The notes beneath the pieces were generated by a model that was not told where the DNA came from, did not search any database, and saw nothing but the letters and a program-made list of their open reading frames with translations. Both the position numbers and the translations under genes were made by a program. Shown here one piece after another: positions 29,625 to 39,479 of a stretch of 54,947 nucleotides of DNA; positions within the stretch are counted from its first letter, which is position 1, and every line of letters begins with the position of its first letter. Source of the stretch: Gammaproteobacteria bacterium (GTDB taxonomy: Bacteria > Pseudomonadota > Gammaproteobacteria > GCA-001735895). The stretch spans positions 1 through 54,947 of the forward strand of contig JACNJF010000169.1 in assembly GCA_014382695.1 (NCBI GenBank), in the 5' to 3' direction.

Positions 29625-30712
29625 TGTTCAGTACGCCAGAAAAAAATAGAGCCACGGATACGTTGTTTTAGTAACATCAGACTCAGTAGCAAAAAGACGA
29701 GATGCACCCACCAGAAATTGAGCCACATTGGCAGCCCGCCTCTCTCCAGCGCACCCTTGCTGAAGCCAAGTAGATTGAGATACAGAATAAAGATCAATAA
29801 GGCGACACCAATCTTACCGTAGCGTCCCTGACGCGGTGAAATATACGAAAGCGGAACCGCTAACAGTCCAAGGATCAACAGCGAGACAGGGATACTGATA
29901 CGCCAGTAGAGTTCAACCCGGTCACTCAACCGGTTTGAGTTAATAATCTGACTCAAATATTTTTCCTGGGGTTTCAAAGCCGCCACTTTAGACTGATTTT
30001 TTTCCAGTAAAATACCATGTTTATCAAACTCGATAATCTTGTAGTTCACGCTCCCCGCCTTGCCTTCATAACGAGTTCCTGGACCAACTTCCAGGAATAA
30101 ATCACCGCTTTTATCATCGATCACATGGCGCCCGGCTTTGGCCGTTTCAAGTGACTCACTGCGGCTGCTTTTCTGGGTGATAATAATATCTTGTATCTGC
30201 AGTTTATCGGCCGACATGGACTGCATAAAAAATACACTTTCCTTATCTTTGCTCAGATTAAACTGCCCTACCTTCAAAGATTGAAACTCATGTACATCCT
30301 TCTTTTCATCCACAATATTTTTGGCTTGCTGTAAAGCCTCGGCACTCAGCCATACACTGCACCACAGCGTAAACAGGAAAACCGGAAACATCGCCAGAAA
30401 CAGCACCTGATATAACTGTCGATAACCATAGCCACAGGCATGCAGTACCACCAGTTCATGATCCTTATACAGACGACCAAACGCAAACACCACGCCCAGA
30501 AAAAATCCGAATGGCATCAATAACGAAAGCACCTGAATGGACTGCCCCAGAAATACCGGGAAAAGTGCATCTACCGGGATTTCGCCATCCGATACATCGG
30601 ATAACACCCTGCCGAGCGTGTTACTCATTAAAATAATGAACAAAATCAGGATAGTAGCCGCACTGTTTTTCAGTATTTCGAAAATTAAGTAACGCTGAAC
30701 GATGCTAATCAT
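29621..30712 (-). CDS. lptF: LPS export ABC transporter permease LptF
   Basis: A 363-residue permease with the same architecture as LptG. Hydrophobic segments lie at about residues 12–35, 55–80, 100–125, and three near 275–355, with a periplasmic domain of about 150 residues. The motif SLLMPFGFFLGVVFAFGRLYKDHELVVLHACGYGYRQL is the LptF-type coupling region. It is the first gene of lptF–lptG and is divergent from pepA, 198 bases away, as in many gammaproteobacteria. Confidence 0.93.
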   Translation of the reverse strand: MISIVQRYLIFEILKNSAATILILFIILMSNTLGRVLSDVSDGEIPVDALFPVFLGQSIQVLSLLMPFGFFLGVVFAFGRLYKDHELVVLHACGYGYRQLYQVLFLAMFPVFLFTLWCSVWLSAEALQQAKNIVDEKKDVHEFQSLKVGQFNLSKDKESVFFMQSMSADKLQIQDIIITQKSSRSESLETAKAGRHVIDDKSGDLFLEVGPGTRYEGKAGSVNYKIIEFDKHGILLEKNQSKVAALKPQEKYLSQIINSNRLSDRVELYWRISIPVSLLILGLLAVPLSYISPRQGRYGKIGVALLIFILYLNLLGFSKGALERGGLPMWLNFWWVHLVFLLLSLMLLKQRIRGSIFFWRTEQ

Positions 30713-30793
30713 CTGAGAATTCTAGTGGAATGAGGTTAAGAACAGGTAAAAGACAGGAAACAAAGCGAAATCACACTGGTTGTTTATTCTAAG

Positions 30794-30820
30794 TTGACGT
30801 ATCTTATACCATTTTATTAT
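30794..30820 (+). promoter_or_regulatory. Weak candidate promoter for pepA
   Basis: TTGACG at 30794–30799 and TATTAT at 30815–30820, 15 bases apart, about 90 bases before pepA. The spacing is short for sigma70, so this is tentative. Confidence 0.25.
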
Positions 30821-30910
30821 CGAATAGCCTGCTGATTTTATCATGGCTCTGCGTTCGTTAATGTTGATCACTCAAAATTGTTCACCTGAAAATCTATAGG
30901 GTAAGTATCG

Positions 30911-32404
30911 ATGGAATTTAATGTAAAAAGCGGTAATCCAGAAAAACAACGTACGGCATGCCTGATTATCGGCGTTTCGCAACCACGGAAATTATCGCGT
31001 GCCGGAAAACTGATCGATAAAATGAGCGATGGCTTTCTATCTACCATTATCCGGCGTGGTGATATGGATGGTCGGCTTGGACAAACCCGGGTGTTACACA
31101 ATGTGGCCGGCACGCTGGCAGACCGGGTTCTACTGGTCGGCTGCGGCAAGGAAAAGGACCTCAACGAACAGAGTTATCTTAAAGTGCTCGATAGCCTGTC
31201 CAAAGCGCTGGAGAATATCGGTGCAATGGAAGCTTACTCCTATCTCACCGACATCAATATCAAGGGGCGCGATATTCACTGGAAAATCATCCAGACCGTG
31301 ATGCGCATGGAAAAAAACCGTTACAACTTCGACCAGTTAAAAAGTAAAAAAAATGAAGCCCCGCGCGGCATTCGTAAACTGGTCATGAACGTGCCCAGTC
31401 GGCGCGACCTGAACAAGGGTGAGCAGGCGATCCAGCAGGGCATCGCCATCAGCTCCGGGGTCAGTCTGGCCAAGGATCTGGGTAATCTGCCGGGTAATAT
31501 CTGTACCCCGACCTATCTGGCAGAACAGGCCATACGTCTGGGTAAAACTTTCCCCAGCATCAGCGTGGTGATTCTGGAAGAGTCGGATATGAAAAAACTT
31601 GAAATGGGTTCGCTGTTATCGGTCGCTGCCGGCAGCCGGCAGCCACCAAAACTGATCAGCATGGAATACCATGGTGGCCCGGCCGATCAAAAACCGATTG
31701 TTCTGGTGGGCAAAGGCGTCACCTTCGATTCGGGCGGGATCTCGATCAAGCCCGGCGCTGCCATGGATGAAATGAAATACGACATGTGTGGTGCCGCTGC
31801 GGTACTTGGCACGCTATCAGCCGTGGCCGAAATGCAACTGCCGATCAATGTTGTCGGCATTATCCCGGCCACCGAAAATCTACCCGATGGCATGGCCACC
31901 AAACCAGGCGATATCGTCACCAGCATGTCCGGTCTTAGCATCGAGATTCTGAATACCGATGCCGAAGGGCGACTGATCCTGTGTGATGCACTCACCTATG
32001 CCGAAAAATTCGATCCCGACGTAGTCATCGATATCGCCACCCTGACCGGAGCCTGCATTATTGCGCTGGGTCGCCACCCTTCCGCGGTACTCGGCAATCA
32101 CAGTCCACTGGTGAATGATCTAATCGGATCCGGCAAGAAGATAGAAGATAAATTATGGGAGCTGCCGTTGTGGGAAGAATATCAGGAACAGCTGAAAAGT
32201 AACTTCGCCGATCTGGCCAACATCGGCGGACGTGACGGTGGTGCCATCACTGCAGCCTGCTTTCTGGCCAATTTCACCAAAAAATACAAATGGGCACACC
32301 TGGATATTGCAGGAACCGCCTGGATTAGCGGTGAAAATAAAGGTTCCACAGGCAGACCGGTTCCGCTACTGACACAATATATACTGGACCGGATTAATCC
32401 ATAA
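30911..32404 (+). CDS. pepA: Leucyl aminopeptidase
   Basis: A 497-residue M17 metallopeptidase. The signature NTDAEGRLILCDAL is intact and the metal-binding block VGKGVTFDSGGISIKPGAAMDEMKYDMCGAAAV carries the Lys and Asp ligands. The N-terminal domain (about residues 1–165) is the usual macro-like fold. It removes N-terminal residues from peptides; in E. coli the same protein also binds DNA in XerCD recombination. It begins the pepA–holC–unknown series on the plus strand. Confidence 0.96.
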   Translation: MEFNVKSGNPEKQRTACLIIGVSQPRKLSRAGKLIDKMSDGFLSTIIRRGDMDGRLGQTRVLHNVAGTLADRVLLVGCGKEKDLNEQSYLKVLDSLSKALENIGAMEAYSYLTDINIKGRDIHWKIIQTVMRMEKNRYNFDQLKSKKNEAPRGIRKLVMNVPSRRDLNKGEQAIQQGIAISSGVSLAKDLGNLPGNICTPTYLAEQAIRLGKTFPSISVVILEESDMKKLEMGSLLSVAAGSRQPPKLISMEYHGGPADQKPIVLVGKGVTFDSGGISIKPGAAMDEMKYDMCGAAAVLGTLSAVAEMQLPINVVGIIPATENLPDGMATKPGDIVTSMSGLSIEILNTDAEGRLILCDALTYAEKFDPDVVIDIATLTGACIIALGRHPSAVLGNHSPLVNDLIGSGKKIEDKLWELPLWEEYQEQLKSNFADLANIGGRDGGAITAACFLANFTKKYKWAHLDIAGTAWISGENKGSTGRPVPLLTQYILDRINP

Positions 32405-32431
32405 CCCTGAGTAGCAACGATACCCGTATCC

Positions 32432-32845
32432 ATGACCAGAATCGATTTTTATGAAATCACCGAGTCTGCACACACGGCCGATAGCCTGGTTTGCAAACTA
32501 TGCCATAAAGCCTATCAAGGTCAGCAGAAGGTTCTGTTGCTGACGGCCAGTCAGCAACATACGGATCGCCTCGACCGCTTGCTGTGGACTAGCGAAGAAG
32601 AAAGTTTTCTACCGCATGACCAGCAGGAACAGGAAGGGTTATTGACACCGATACTGCTCAATCATGAGGCTGACCCTCGTGGTGACAGGCAGTTGCTGAT
32701 CAATCTGAACGATCAGATCCCACTCTATTTCGCGCAGTTTGAGCGTGTCATCGAACTGGTGACCAACGAAAACAAAACGACCGCTCGCTCGCATTACAGC
32801 TACTATAAAGACCGTGGGTATCCACTACAGCATCACAAGCTATGA
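32432..32845 (+). CDS. holC: DNA polymerase III chi subunit
   Basis: A 137-residue HolC protein. It opens with RIDFYEI, then VCKLCHKAYQGQQKVLLLTASQQHTDRLDRLLWT, the family signature, and later FLPHD and LLINLNDQIPLYFAQFERVIELV. Chi links the clamp loader to single-strand DNA binding protein. It lies 27 bases after pepA, and its last four bases overlap the next small gene (ATGA). Confidence 0.93.
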   Translation: MTRIDFYEITESAHTADSLVCKLCHKAYQGQQKVLLLTASQQHTDRLDRLLWTSEEESFLPHDQQEQEGLLTPILLNHEADPRGDRQLLINLNDQIPLYFAQFERVIELVTNENKTTARSHYSYYKDRGYPLQHHKL

Positions 32846-33084
32846 ACGACGAATCAAAAATCCCGCTGCTGAATGACCTGCTGTATCGTGGTCATCTGGA
32901 CAAGCCGGCCGAAAAAGAAGCACCCTCCAGGGATGCTGATTCAGATCTGGTAATCGAGCAGGAAGAGCCGGCGCATGAGCAGCCCTGCATCATCAACGAA
33001 GAAGAGATTCGCATGATACTGGTGAAACATATGGATCATGCGTATACAGAAATCATTCAACTGTTACACAAAAAAACGGGCTGA
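32842..33084 (+). CDS. Small unknown protein between holC and valS
   Basis: An 80-residue, acidic, soluble protein. The N-terminus has a short motif KIPLLNDLLYRG, then a low-complexity acidic middle (EKEAPSRDADSDLVIEQEEPAHEQP), then a helix of basic and hydrophobic residues to the end. It starts inside the holC stop (ATGA), so translation is coupled to holC. The IPLLNDLL opening resembles short N-terminal motifs in other small proteins at this locus, but I cannot name a family. The motif could be a binding peptide for a partner; that is speculation. Confidence 0.65.
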   Translation: MNDESKIPLLNDLLYRGHLDKPAEKEAPSRDADSDLVIEQEEPAHEQPCIINEEEIRMILVKHMDHAYTEIIQLLHKKTG

Positions 33085-33087
33085 GCC

Positions 33088-33588
33088 CTATTGCGGGCTG
33101 ATCATATCAGCTGCACTTTTTTCCGGCCCGATCAGCCAGCTGGCAACCGCCGTGGCGACCACGTCCCCATGCTCATCTTTAATATCCGCTGAAATTTCGA
33201 GTATCTGCTCGTGGTTATCCAGCGGAATTACACAGTGACAGCTCGCGGTCAGTAAACCGCGTGCTTTTTTATGATAGAACATCTGAATAGCACTCAGGAT
33301 TGCACGCGTCTCATCTGGTAAACTATTAAGCAGGGTTAACCCTGTCACCATTTCAGCCAGATTAACCAGCGCAATCGCATGCACCGAGTGCAGATGGTTG
33401 CTAACCTTACGTCGTTCCTGCAGCGTCACGACTCCGTGTCCCAGTTGCAGGGATACCACATTAGCACCGATGCTGCCCGAATAAGGCGCAAAAAAACCGA
33501 CCATCCGACTGAACAACCAGCGACCGAAAGGCAGTGCACTCAGCCTTTGCCAGCGCTGTCTCAATAAGGGGCCAATCGATTCAGGCAT
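33088..33588 (-). CDS. DUF4442/hotdog-fold thioesterase-like protein
   Basis: A 166-residue protein of the DUF4442 type, related to PaaI-like hotdog proteins. Visible features are the LQLGHGVVTLQERRKVSNHLHSVHAIALVNLAEMVTGLTLL block, with HSVHA in the helix of the hotdog, then ARGLLTASCHCVIP and VVATAVASWLIGP. An acyl-CoA thioesterase or acyl-binding role is possible but not shown. Three bases separate its stop from that of the small gene on the other strand. Confidence 0.78.
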   Translation of the reverse strand: MPESIGPLLRQRWQRLSALPFGRWLFSRMVGFFAPYSGSIGANVVSLQLGHGVVTLQERRKVSNHLHSVHAIALVNLAEMVTGLTLLNSLPDETRAILSAIQMFYHKKARGLLTASCHCVIPLDNHEQILEISADIKDEHGDVVATAVASWLIGPEKSAADMISPQ

Positions 33589-33624
33589 AAGACTTTCTCG
33601 CGATTACTATGCTTATTCAGACCG

Positions 33625-34572
33625 CTATTTCACTCCGAACCAGAAACTGTTGTCCTTTTCCAGAAATTCATCGTAGTTCACATAATGTGAACCATCACAG
33701 GAGAAATTGAGCCCGACTTTCTGATTCACGATATTCAGTGAGGCAGAGCGCAGATAGATATTTTCATCGGCAAAGCGTAATTTTTTAAACTGCGCGAAGA
33801 CGTCACCGATTTTATTTTTAGGTACTTTGGCCCGTTCAAAATAATCACGCTGCGGAAATGCCAGGCACAGATCTGCATCGCTCAATTCATCGTTATTCAG
33901 GATCTGATAATCGTAAGGGTTATCGACCAGCCAGATCGTGGCGCGGCTGCTGGAAAAGTGAAATTTGGCATGAAATACACCATGCGCAATCATGAGTTCC
34001 TTCATCAGATTCAATACATCATCAATCTTGGTGTCCATCGCACTTTCGGTACGCTTTTGCGCAAATAATCCACCGCGAATGGCGGGATCGCCCTTCATCT
34101 GCAACCAGCCCTGCTTGGTCAGATTCAGTTTCGCCGTCAACGGCAGTTCGCGCAGATCAAAATCTGCCCCCAGATAGCCAATGGCCCGACCATCAGCATT
34201 GGTAATCGTCTGCACTGAAGTTAATGAGGGGCGTTTACGGTTTTTACTGATATAGGCTTCGGACAGGTAAAACTGATTACCGGTTAATGCACTTTGCATA
34301 TACGGACGAGCCACCCGGTCTCGCCCGCGCTCCGTTTCCAGCAATCGATCTCTGGCCACTGTCGCGGTCAACTGATAGGCCTTGTGATCCAGCACAAACA
34401 GATGTTTGCAATAAGTTAAATCTTTCAGATGAGACTGCAACAGGCTATCCAGTTCATGCGGTTGCTGCATCAGGCCGGCGCATTGCTGTGCCAGTTCAAA
34501 CATATTGTCGGATAGTAGAGATTTTAAAACCTCACGTTGCTCAGCAACATGGGCAAGAATAGAAGAACTCAT
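33625..34572 (-). CDS. Soluble PDC-sensor-domain protein
   Basis: About 315 residues with no transmembrane segment and no signal peptide. The N-terminal half (about 1–165) looks like a PDC/Cache sensor: a long helix (ILAHVAEQREVLKSLLSDNMFELAQQCAGLM), then LFVLDHKAYQLTATV, VARPYMQSAL, and ADGRAIGYLGADFDLRELP. The C-terminal half (about 195–315) is a domain I do not recognise, rich in aromatic residues. I use the ATG at 34572 rather than a TTG 42 bases upstream. A PDC sensor without an output domain or membrane anchor is unusual. Ligand unknown. Confidence 0.7.
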   Translation of the reverse strand: MSSSILAHVAEQREVLKSLLSDNMFELAQQCAGLMQQPHELDSLLQSHLKDLTYCKHLFVLDHKAYQLTATVARDRLLETERGRDRVARPYMQSALTGNQFYLSEAYISKNRKRPSLTSVQTITNADGRAIGYLGADFDLRELPLTAKLNLTKQGWLQMKGDPAIRGGLFAQKRTESAMDTKIDDVLNLMKELMIAHGVFHAKFHFSSSRATIWLVDNPYDYQILNNDELSDADLCLAFPQRDYFERAKVPKNKIGDVFAQFKKLRFADENIYLRSASLNIVNQKVGLNFSCDGSHYVNYDEFLEKDNSFWFGVK

Positions 34573-34761
34573 TGTATGAACCCTGAAACAAGAATAATCA
34601 CAGCATAATAGCAAGCTTCCATGACATCGGCATGAAAAATCAGCGTCCGTTCAGGCTCCATATCCAGCAACAAAGGCTGCCAGTTGGGCGCATACAATCT
34701 GACAAAAGCCCGATCCTGCATGTATAATCCCGAGCTTTAAATTAACTGTTAACGATGCGCC

Positions 34762-37599
34762 ATGGAAAAAACCTACGACCCCCACGCAATTGAGCAAAAC
34801 TGGTATCAACACTGGGAACAGAAAGGTTATTTCGCCCCCAACGCAAACCCTGCCGATCAGACCCAGGCCAAAAGCTATTGCATCATGATCCCGCCACCGA
34901 ATGTCACCGGTAGTCTGCACATGGGGCATGGCTTTAACAATGCGATCATGGATACGCTGATTCGCTACCACCGCATGAGCGGGGATAAAACACTATGGCA
35001 GCCCGGCACCGATCATGCGGGTATCGCCACCCAGATGGTGGTGGAGCGACAACTCGAAGCCGAAGGTCAGTCACGCCATAATCTCGGACGTGAAAAACTG
35101 ATCGAACGTATCTGGCACTGGAAAAAACAGTCCGGCGGTCATATCACCTCCCAGTTACGCCGGCTTGGCTCTTCGCTGGACTGGGAACACGAGCGCTTCA
35201 CCATGGATGATGGTCTGTCCGATGCGGTGCAGGAAGTGTTTGTGCGCCTGTACGAAGAAGGCCTGATCTATCGTGGTAAGCGCCTGGTTAACTGGGACAC
35301 CCGCTTTCATACCGCCATCTCGGATCTGGAAGTGATCTCGGAAGAAGAGAACGGCAGCATGTGGCACATGCGTTACCCGCTCACCAACGGGGAAGGCCAT
35401 CTGGTGGTTGCCACCACTCGCCCGGAAACCATGCTGGGCGACTGTGCGATTGCGGTCAGCGCGGGCGATGAACGCTATATCCATCTGGTCGGACAGACCG
35501 TAGAACTACCACTTAGCGGTCGTCAGATTCCGATCATAATCGACGAACATGTGGACCCCGAGTTTGGCACCGGCTGTGTCAAGATCACCCCGGCGCATGA
35601 CTTTAACGACTACGAAGTATGGACCCGGCACAATCAGGAAACGGCGATACTCAATCAACCACATGGTGGCCTGATCAATATCTTTACCATCGATGCCTCG
35701 ATACGCCAGAACTTACCCGAGGAGGGCGAACTGCTGGCCTCGCGTTATGTCGGGCTGGATCGTTACGAAGCGCGCAAACTGATCGTTGCCGATCTGGAGG
35801 CTCAGGGCCTGCTGGAAAAGATCGATCCGCATAAACTGATGGTGCCGCGCGGTGATCGCTCAGGTACCGTGATTGAACCCTTTCTGACCGATCAATGGTA
35901 CGTAAAAACCGAAACCCTGGCGCGCCCGGCAATCGAAGCAGTCGAATCCGGTCGCATCAAATTCATTCCGGAAAATGCAAAGAACACCTACTTTGAATGG
36001 ATGAACAATATCCAGGACTGGTGTATCAGCCGTCAAATCTGGTGGGGACACCGCATCCCGGCCTGGTACGACAAGGACAAAAACCTCTACGTCGGACGCA
36101 ACGAAGCAGAAATCCGCGCTCGTCATAACATTCCTGCCGAGGTCCAGCTAACACAGGATGAAGACGTACTCGACACCTGGTTTTCGTCCGCACTGTGGCC
36201 CTTTTCGACACTCGGCTGGCCGCAGCAGACACAACGCCTGCAGGACTTTTACCCGACCCAGGTGCTGGTCACCGGTTTCGACATCATCTTTTTCTGGGTC
36301 GCGCGCATGATCATGTTCGGCCTCAAGTTCATGGATGGCCAGGTGCCGTTTGAACAGGTTTACGTGCATGGGCTGGTGCGTGATTCGCAGGGCCATAAAA
36401 TGTCCAAATCGAAAGGCAACGTGCTGGACCCGATCGACCTGATCGATGGCATCGACCTCGAAACACTGGTGAGTAAACGCACCAGCGGTATGATGCAGCC
36501 GCAACTGGCGGCAAAGATCGAAAAACAGACGCGCAAGGAATTTCCCGATGGTATCCAGAGCTATGGTACCGATGCATTGCGCTTCACCTATACCGCCCTC
36601 GCCTCAACCGGACGCGACGTAAAATTCGACATGGGCCGCATCGATGGCTATCGCAACTTCTGCAATAAAATCTGGAACGCCACTCGTTACGTGCTGCAGA
36701 ACACCGAAACAGAAGATACCGGACTCAACAATGAAGCCGTCGAGTTGTCACTGGCCGATCGCTGGATCATTTCGCGCCTGCAACAGGTTGCCGACGAAGT
36801 CGCACGCCACATCGAAAGTTATCGTTTCGACCTGGTCTCGCGCGAGCTGTATGAGTTTGTGTGGAACGATTACTGTGACTGGTATATCGAGCTATCCAAA
36901 CCGGTAATCTATTCCGATCATTCTAGCGCAGAACAGAAGCGCGCAGCGCGCCAGACCCTGGTACGGGTACTCGAAGCCATTTTACGCCTGCTGCACCCGA
37001 TCATGCCTTACATCACCGAAGAGCTGTGGCAGAAAGTGTCCCCGCTGGCCGGCATTCAGGGCGACACCATCATGCTGCAGCCCTATCCGCTCGCCAATCA
37101 GGAGCTGATCGACCGTGCCGCCAGCGAAGAACTGAACTGGGTAAAAAGCTTCATCATGGGAATCCGCCAGATTCGCTCGGAAATGGACATCAAACCGGGT
37201 AAGCCCCTGCCGGTATTGTGTCAGAACGGCGCCGAGCTGGATCAGCAACGCATCCAGCGCAACCTGACCCTGCTCACCGCGCTCGCCAGGCTGGAATCGG
37301 TCACCTGGTTGACCTCCGCTGAAATAGCTGCCGAGTCCGCTACCGCTCTGGTCGGCGATATGAACCTGCTGATTCCACTCGCGGGCCTGATCGACAAGGA
37401 AGCGGAACTGACACGTCTGGATAAGAACATGGCCAAACTACAGGCCGAAGCGGAACGCATTAAAGGTAAACTGGGGAATGCCAATTTTGTCGACAAAGCA
37501 CCGCAGGCGGTGATCAACAAGGAACGCGAAAAGCTGGCAGAAGCCGAATCCGCCCTCAGCAGCCTGCAGGCACAGGCGGATAAAATCAGAGCGCTATAG
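34762..37599 (+). CDS. valS: Valyl-tRNA synthetase
   Basis: A 945-residue class I synthetase. HMGH at 53–56 (in [15 protein letters not shown]) and KMSKS at 546–550 form the active site. The editing domain lies between them (about residues 190–350), and a C-terminal coiled-coil arm (about 870–945) closes the protein. It charges tRNA-Val. Its position near pepA–holC is conserved in gammaproteobacteria, though here two minus-strand genes intervene. Confidence 0.97.
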   Translation: MEKTYDPHAIEQNWYQHWEQKGYFAPNANPADQTQAKSYCIMIPPPNVTGSLHMGHGFNNAIMDTLIRYHRMSGDKTLWQPGTDHAGIATQMVVERQLEAEGQSRHNLGREKLIERIWHWKKQSGGHITSQLRRLGSSLDWEHERFTMDDGLSDAVQEVFVRLYEEGLIYRGKRLVNWDTRFHTAISDLEVISEEENGSMWHMRYPLTNGEGHLVVATTRPETMLGDCAIAVSAGDERYIHLVGQTVELPLSGRQIPIIIDEHVDPEFGTGCVKITPAHDFNDYEVWTRHNQETAILNQPHGGLINIFTIDASIRQNLPEEGELLASRYVGLDRYEARKLIVADLEAQGLLEKIDPHKLMVPRGDRSGTVIEPFLTDQWYVKTETLARPAIEAVESGRIKFIPENAKNTYFEWMNNIQDWCISRQIWWGHRIPAWYDKDKNLYVGRNEAEIRARHNIPAEVQLTQDEDVLDTWFSSALWPFSTLGWPQQTQRLQDFYPTQVLVTGFDIIFFWVARMIMFGLKFMDGQVPFEQVYVHGLVRDSQGHKMSKSKGNVLDPIDLIDGIDLETLVSKRTSGMMQPQLAAKIEKQTRKEFPDGIQSYGTDALRFTYTALASTGRDVKFDMGRIDGYRNFCNKIWNATRYVLQNTETEDTGLNNEAVELSLADRWIISRLQQVADEVARHIESYRFDLVSRELYEFVWNDYCDWYIELSKPVIYSDHSSAEQKRAARQTLVRVLEAILRLLHPIMPYITEELWQKVSPLAGIQGDTIMLQPYPLANQELIDRAASEELNWVKSFIMGIRQIRSEMDIKPGKPLPVLCQNGAELDQQRIQRNLTLLTALARLESVTWLTSAEIAAESATALVGDMNLLIPLAGLIDKEAELTRLDKNMAKLQAEAERIKGKLGNANFVDKAPQAVINKEREKLAEAESALSSLQAQADKIRAL

Positions 37600-37608
37600 G
37601 GTGCCCGC

Positions 37609-38154
37609 ATGATCGATCGCAAACAGCAGATTATCCAGGCCCATGCCGGCGTCATCGTGCAGGTGGTACAGAGTATTGCCAACCCACAGTTGATGCCACA
37701 GACCGAGCAAATTTTGCAGGCCAGTGTCAAAAATGGCTGGGGCGATCTGGTTGCTGTGATTCGCCGCATCATACGCGGCGAGCGTGATGTAAAACTGTTG
37801 CGCGGGCTGGACGAAGAAGACAGCACCATTGCAGCGGCCATCCTGCAGGGGCTGCAGAATCCGTCAACCCTGCCCGATCCAAATAAAACTGCCGATGCCA
37901 GCATGGCTGCACCGGGTCTGGCGCAGATGGTACATCAGGCTTCATCGGGCAATCCACAGGCGCTCGAAGTGATCAGCCAGATGGCCGAACAGATGTCCCA
38001 GGCCGGCGGCGACATGAAAAATCTGGGCGGTATCATTCGCAAGATGATCAACGGTGAACGTGACCCGAAAATACTGAGCCGGGGCATGGGTATACAGGGA
38101 CGCCAGCTGGTCGATTCCATTCTGGAAGAACTCAATAAACTGTCACCTCACTGA
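37609..38154 (+). CDS. Unknown protein with internal duplicated motif
   Basis: A 181-residue soluble helical protein of no family I recognise. Two segments resemble each other: about 49–82 (AVIRRIIRGERDVKLLRGLDEEDSTIAAAILQGL) and about 141–174 (GIIRKMINGERDPKILSRGMGIQGRQLVDSILEEL). The shared core is I-R-(R/K)-x-I-x-G-E-R-D-x-K-(L/I)-L. Between them lies an Asn/Pro/Ala linker. AGGG precedes the ATG, nine bases after valS, and srkA follows 10 bases later; it is probably in the valS–srkA transcript. Confidence 0.7.
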   Translation: MIDRKQQIIQAHAGVIVQVVQSIANPQLMPQTEQILQASVKNGWGDLVAVIRRIIRGERDVKLLRGLDEEDSTIAAAILQGLQNPSTLPDPNKTADASMAAPGLAQMVHQASSGNPQALEVISQMAEQMSQAGGDMKNLGGIIRKMINGERDPKILSRGMGIQGRQLVDSILEELNKLSPH

Positions 38155-38164
38155 AACCACATCG

Positions 38165-39148
38165 ATGTCGAGTCCACACCCGTTTGTAACGCTCACCCCT
38201 GATTTCATCATGCAGGCCATAGAAACCGAGGGCTATCTGTGCGACGGCCGTAATCTGGCGTTGAACAGCTATGAGAACCGGGTTTATCAGGTCGGCATCG
38301 AAGATGCGGAACCCATCATTGCCAAATTTTACCGCCCGGACCGCTGGAGTGACGCGCAGATTCTGGAAGAGCACGACTTTAGCTATGAGCTGGAGCAACA
38401 GGAACTGCCAATTGTTACCCCGTTAAAAAATAATGCTGGCGACAGCCTGCACCATTACCAGAACTTTCGCTTTTCACTGTTTCAACGCAAGGGTGGACAT
38501 GCCCCCGAACTCGATCATCAGAATAATCTTTCCATTCTCGGTCGCCTGCTCGGTAGAATGCATCTGATCGGTGCCAGAGCAAAGTTTCAGCATCGACCCT
38601 CTATCAATATCCAGAACTATGGCTATGACAGCGCACAGTTCATCAGTCAGCACTTTATACCGTCTGGGCTTAAAACCGCGTATGCCAGTCTCGCTGCGGA
38701 TGTACTCAATGCGCTCGAACAATCGATAAAACGCGCTGGAACGGTGCGTAGTATCCGCGTACATGGTGACTGCCATGCCGGCAATATGCTGTGGCGCGAT
38801 GAGCGCCCAAACTTTGTCGACTTCGATGATGCGCGTATGGCGCCAGCGGTACAGGATATCTGGATGCTGCTATCCGGCAGCCGTGAACAGCAGTCCATTC
38901 AGCTGAATAAGGTACTCGATGGTTATTTTGAGTTTAACGATTTTGACCTGCGCGAACTGCAACTGATCGAAGTTTTCCGCACCTTACGCATCATGCATTA
39001 CAGTGCCTGGCTGGCACGCCGTTGGCAGGACCCCGCCTTTCCACACAGCTTTCCGTGGTTCAATACAGAACGCTACTGGGAACAGCATATCCTCGAGTTA
39101 CGTGAACAGTTTTCTCTGCTCAACGAACCGCCTTTAAGCCCGCAATGA
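38165..39148 (+). CDS. srkA: Stress response serine/threonine kinase
   Basis: A 327-residue YihE/RdoA-family kinase with an aminoglycoside-phosphotransferase-like fold. The catalytic loop VHGDCHAGNMLWRDE and the metal-binding DFDDARMAPAVQDIWMLLSG are intact, and the N-terminal ENRVYQVGIED and FYRPDRWSDAQILEEHDF blocks are typical of SrkA. E. coli SrkA protects against stress-linked death. The stop overlaps the next gene by four bases. Confidence 0.92.
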   Translation: MSSPHPFVTLTPDFIMQAIETEGYLCDGRNLALNSYENRVYQVGIEDAEPIIAKFYRPDRWSDAQILEEHDFSYELEQQELPIVTPLKNNAGDSLHHYQNFRFSLFQRKGGHAPELDHQNNLSILGRLLGRMHLIGARAKFQHRPSINIQNYGYDSAQFISQHFIPSGLKTAYASLAADVLNALEQSIKRAGTVRSIRVHGDCHAGNMLWRDERPNFVDFDDARMAPAVQDIWMLLSGSREQQSIQLNKVLDGYFEFNDFDLRELQLIEVFRTLRIMHYSAWLARRWQDPAFPHSFPWFNTERYWEQHILELREQFSLLNEPPLSPQ

Positions 39149-39411
39149 ACTGGGCGGTATACATATTACGCTGCTCTGATGACAGCCTGTATACCGGGAT
39201 CACCACCGATGTGGAGCGGCGCGTCGAGGAACACAATGGCAACAGCAATAAATGTGGTGCCCGATTTACCCGTAGCCGGCAACCGGTCACGCTGGTTTAC
39301 CGTGAAGCCGCGAACAATCGAAGTGAAGCCAGCAAACGGGAAATGGCCATCAAAGCGTTATCCAGGGATCAGAAACTGGCGCTAATCGATCAAAGTTCAG
39401 CATTAATTTAA
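39145..39411 (+). CDS. GIY-YIG nuclease superfamily protein (UPF0213/YhbQ-like)
   Basis: An 88-residue single-domain GIY-YIG protein: YILRCSDDSLYTGITTDVERRVEEHN carries the two Tyr motifs and the catalytic Arg, and the later SRQPVTLVYREA and Glu-containing helix complete the fold. UPF0213 proteins of this size are widespread and not homing nucleases. The start overlaps srkA by four bases (ATGA). Confidence 0.9.
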   Translation: MNWAVYILRCSDDSLYTGITTDVERRVEEHNGNSNKCGARFTRSRQPVTLVYREAANNRSEASKREMAIKALSRDQKLALIDQSSALI

Positions 39412-39479
39412 CCGTCTTCACAGTATTTTGCTGACAAAAAGCTATGATTAGTTCATTTAGAGAATTTTAAACAGTCCCC

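Noticed and set aside
30864-30876. FNR-like site (TTGATCACTCAA) upstream of pepA
   Set aside because: The half-site spacing is two bases short of the FNR consensus.
39145-39411. Homing endonuclease
   Set aside because: An 88-residue single-domain GIY-YIG protein of the UPF0213 type is a normal host gene.
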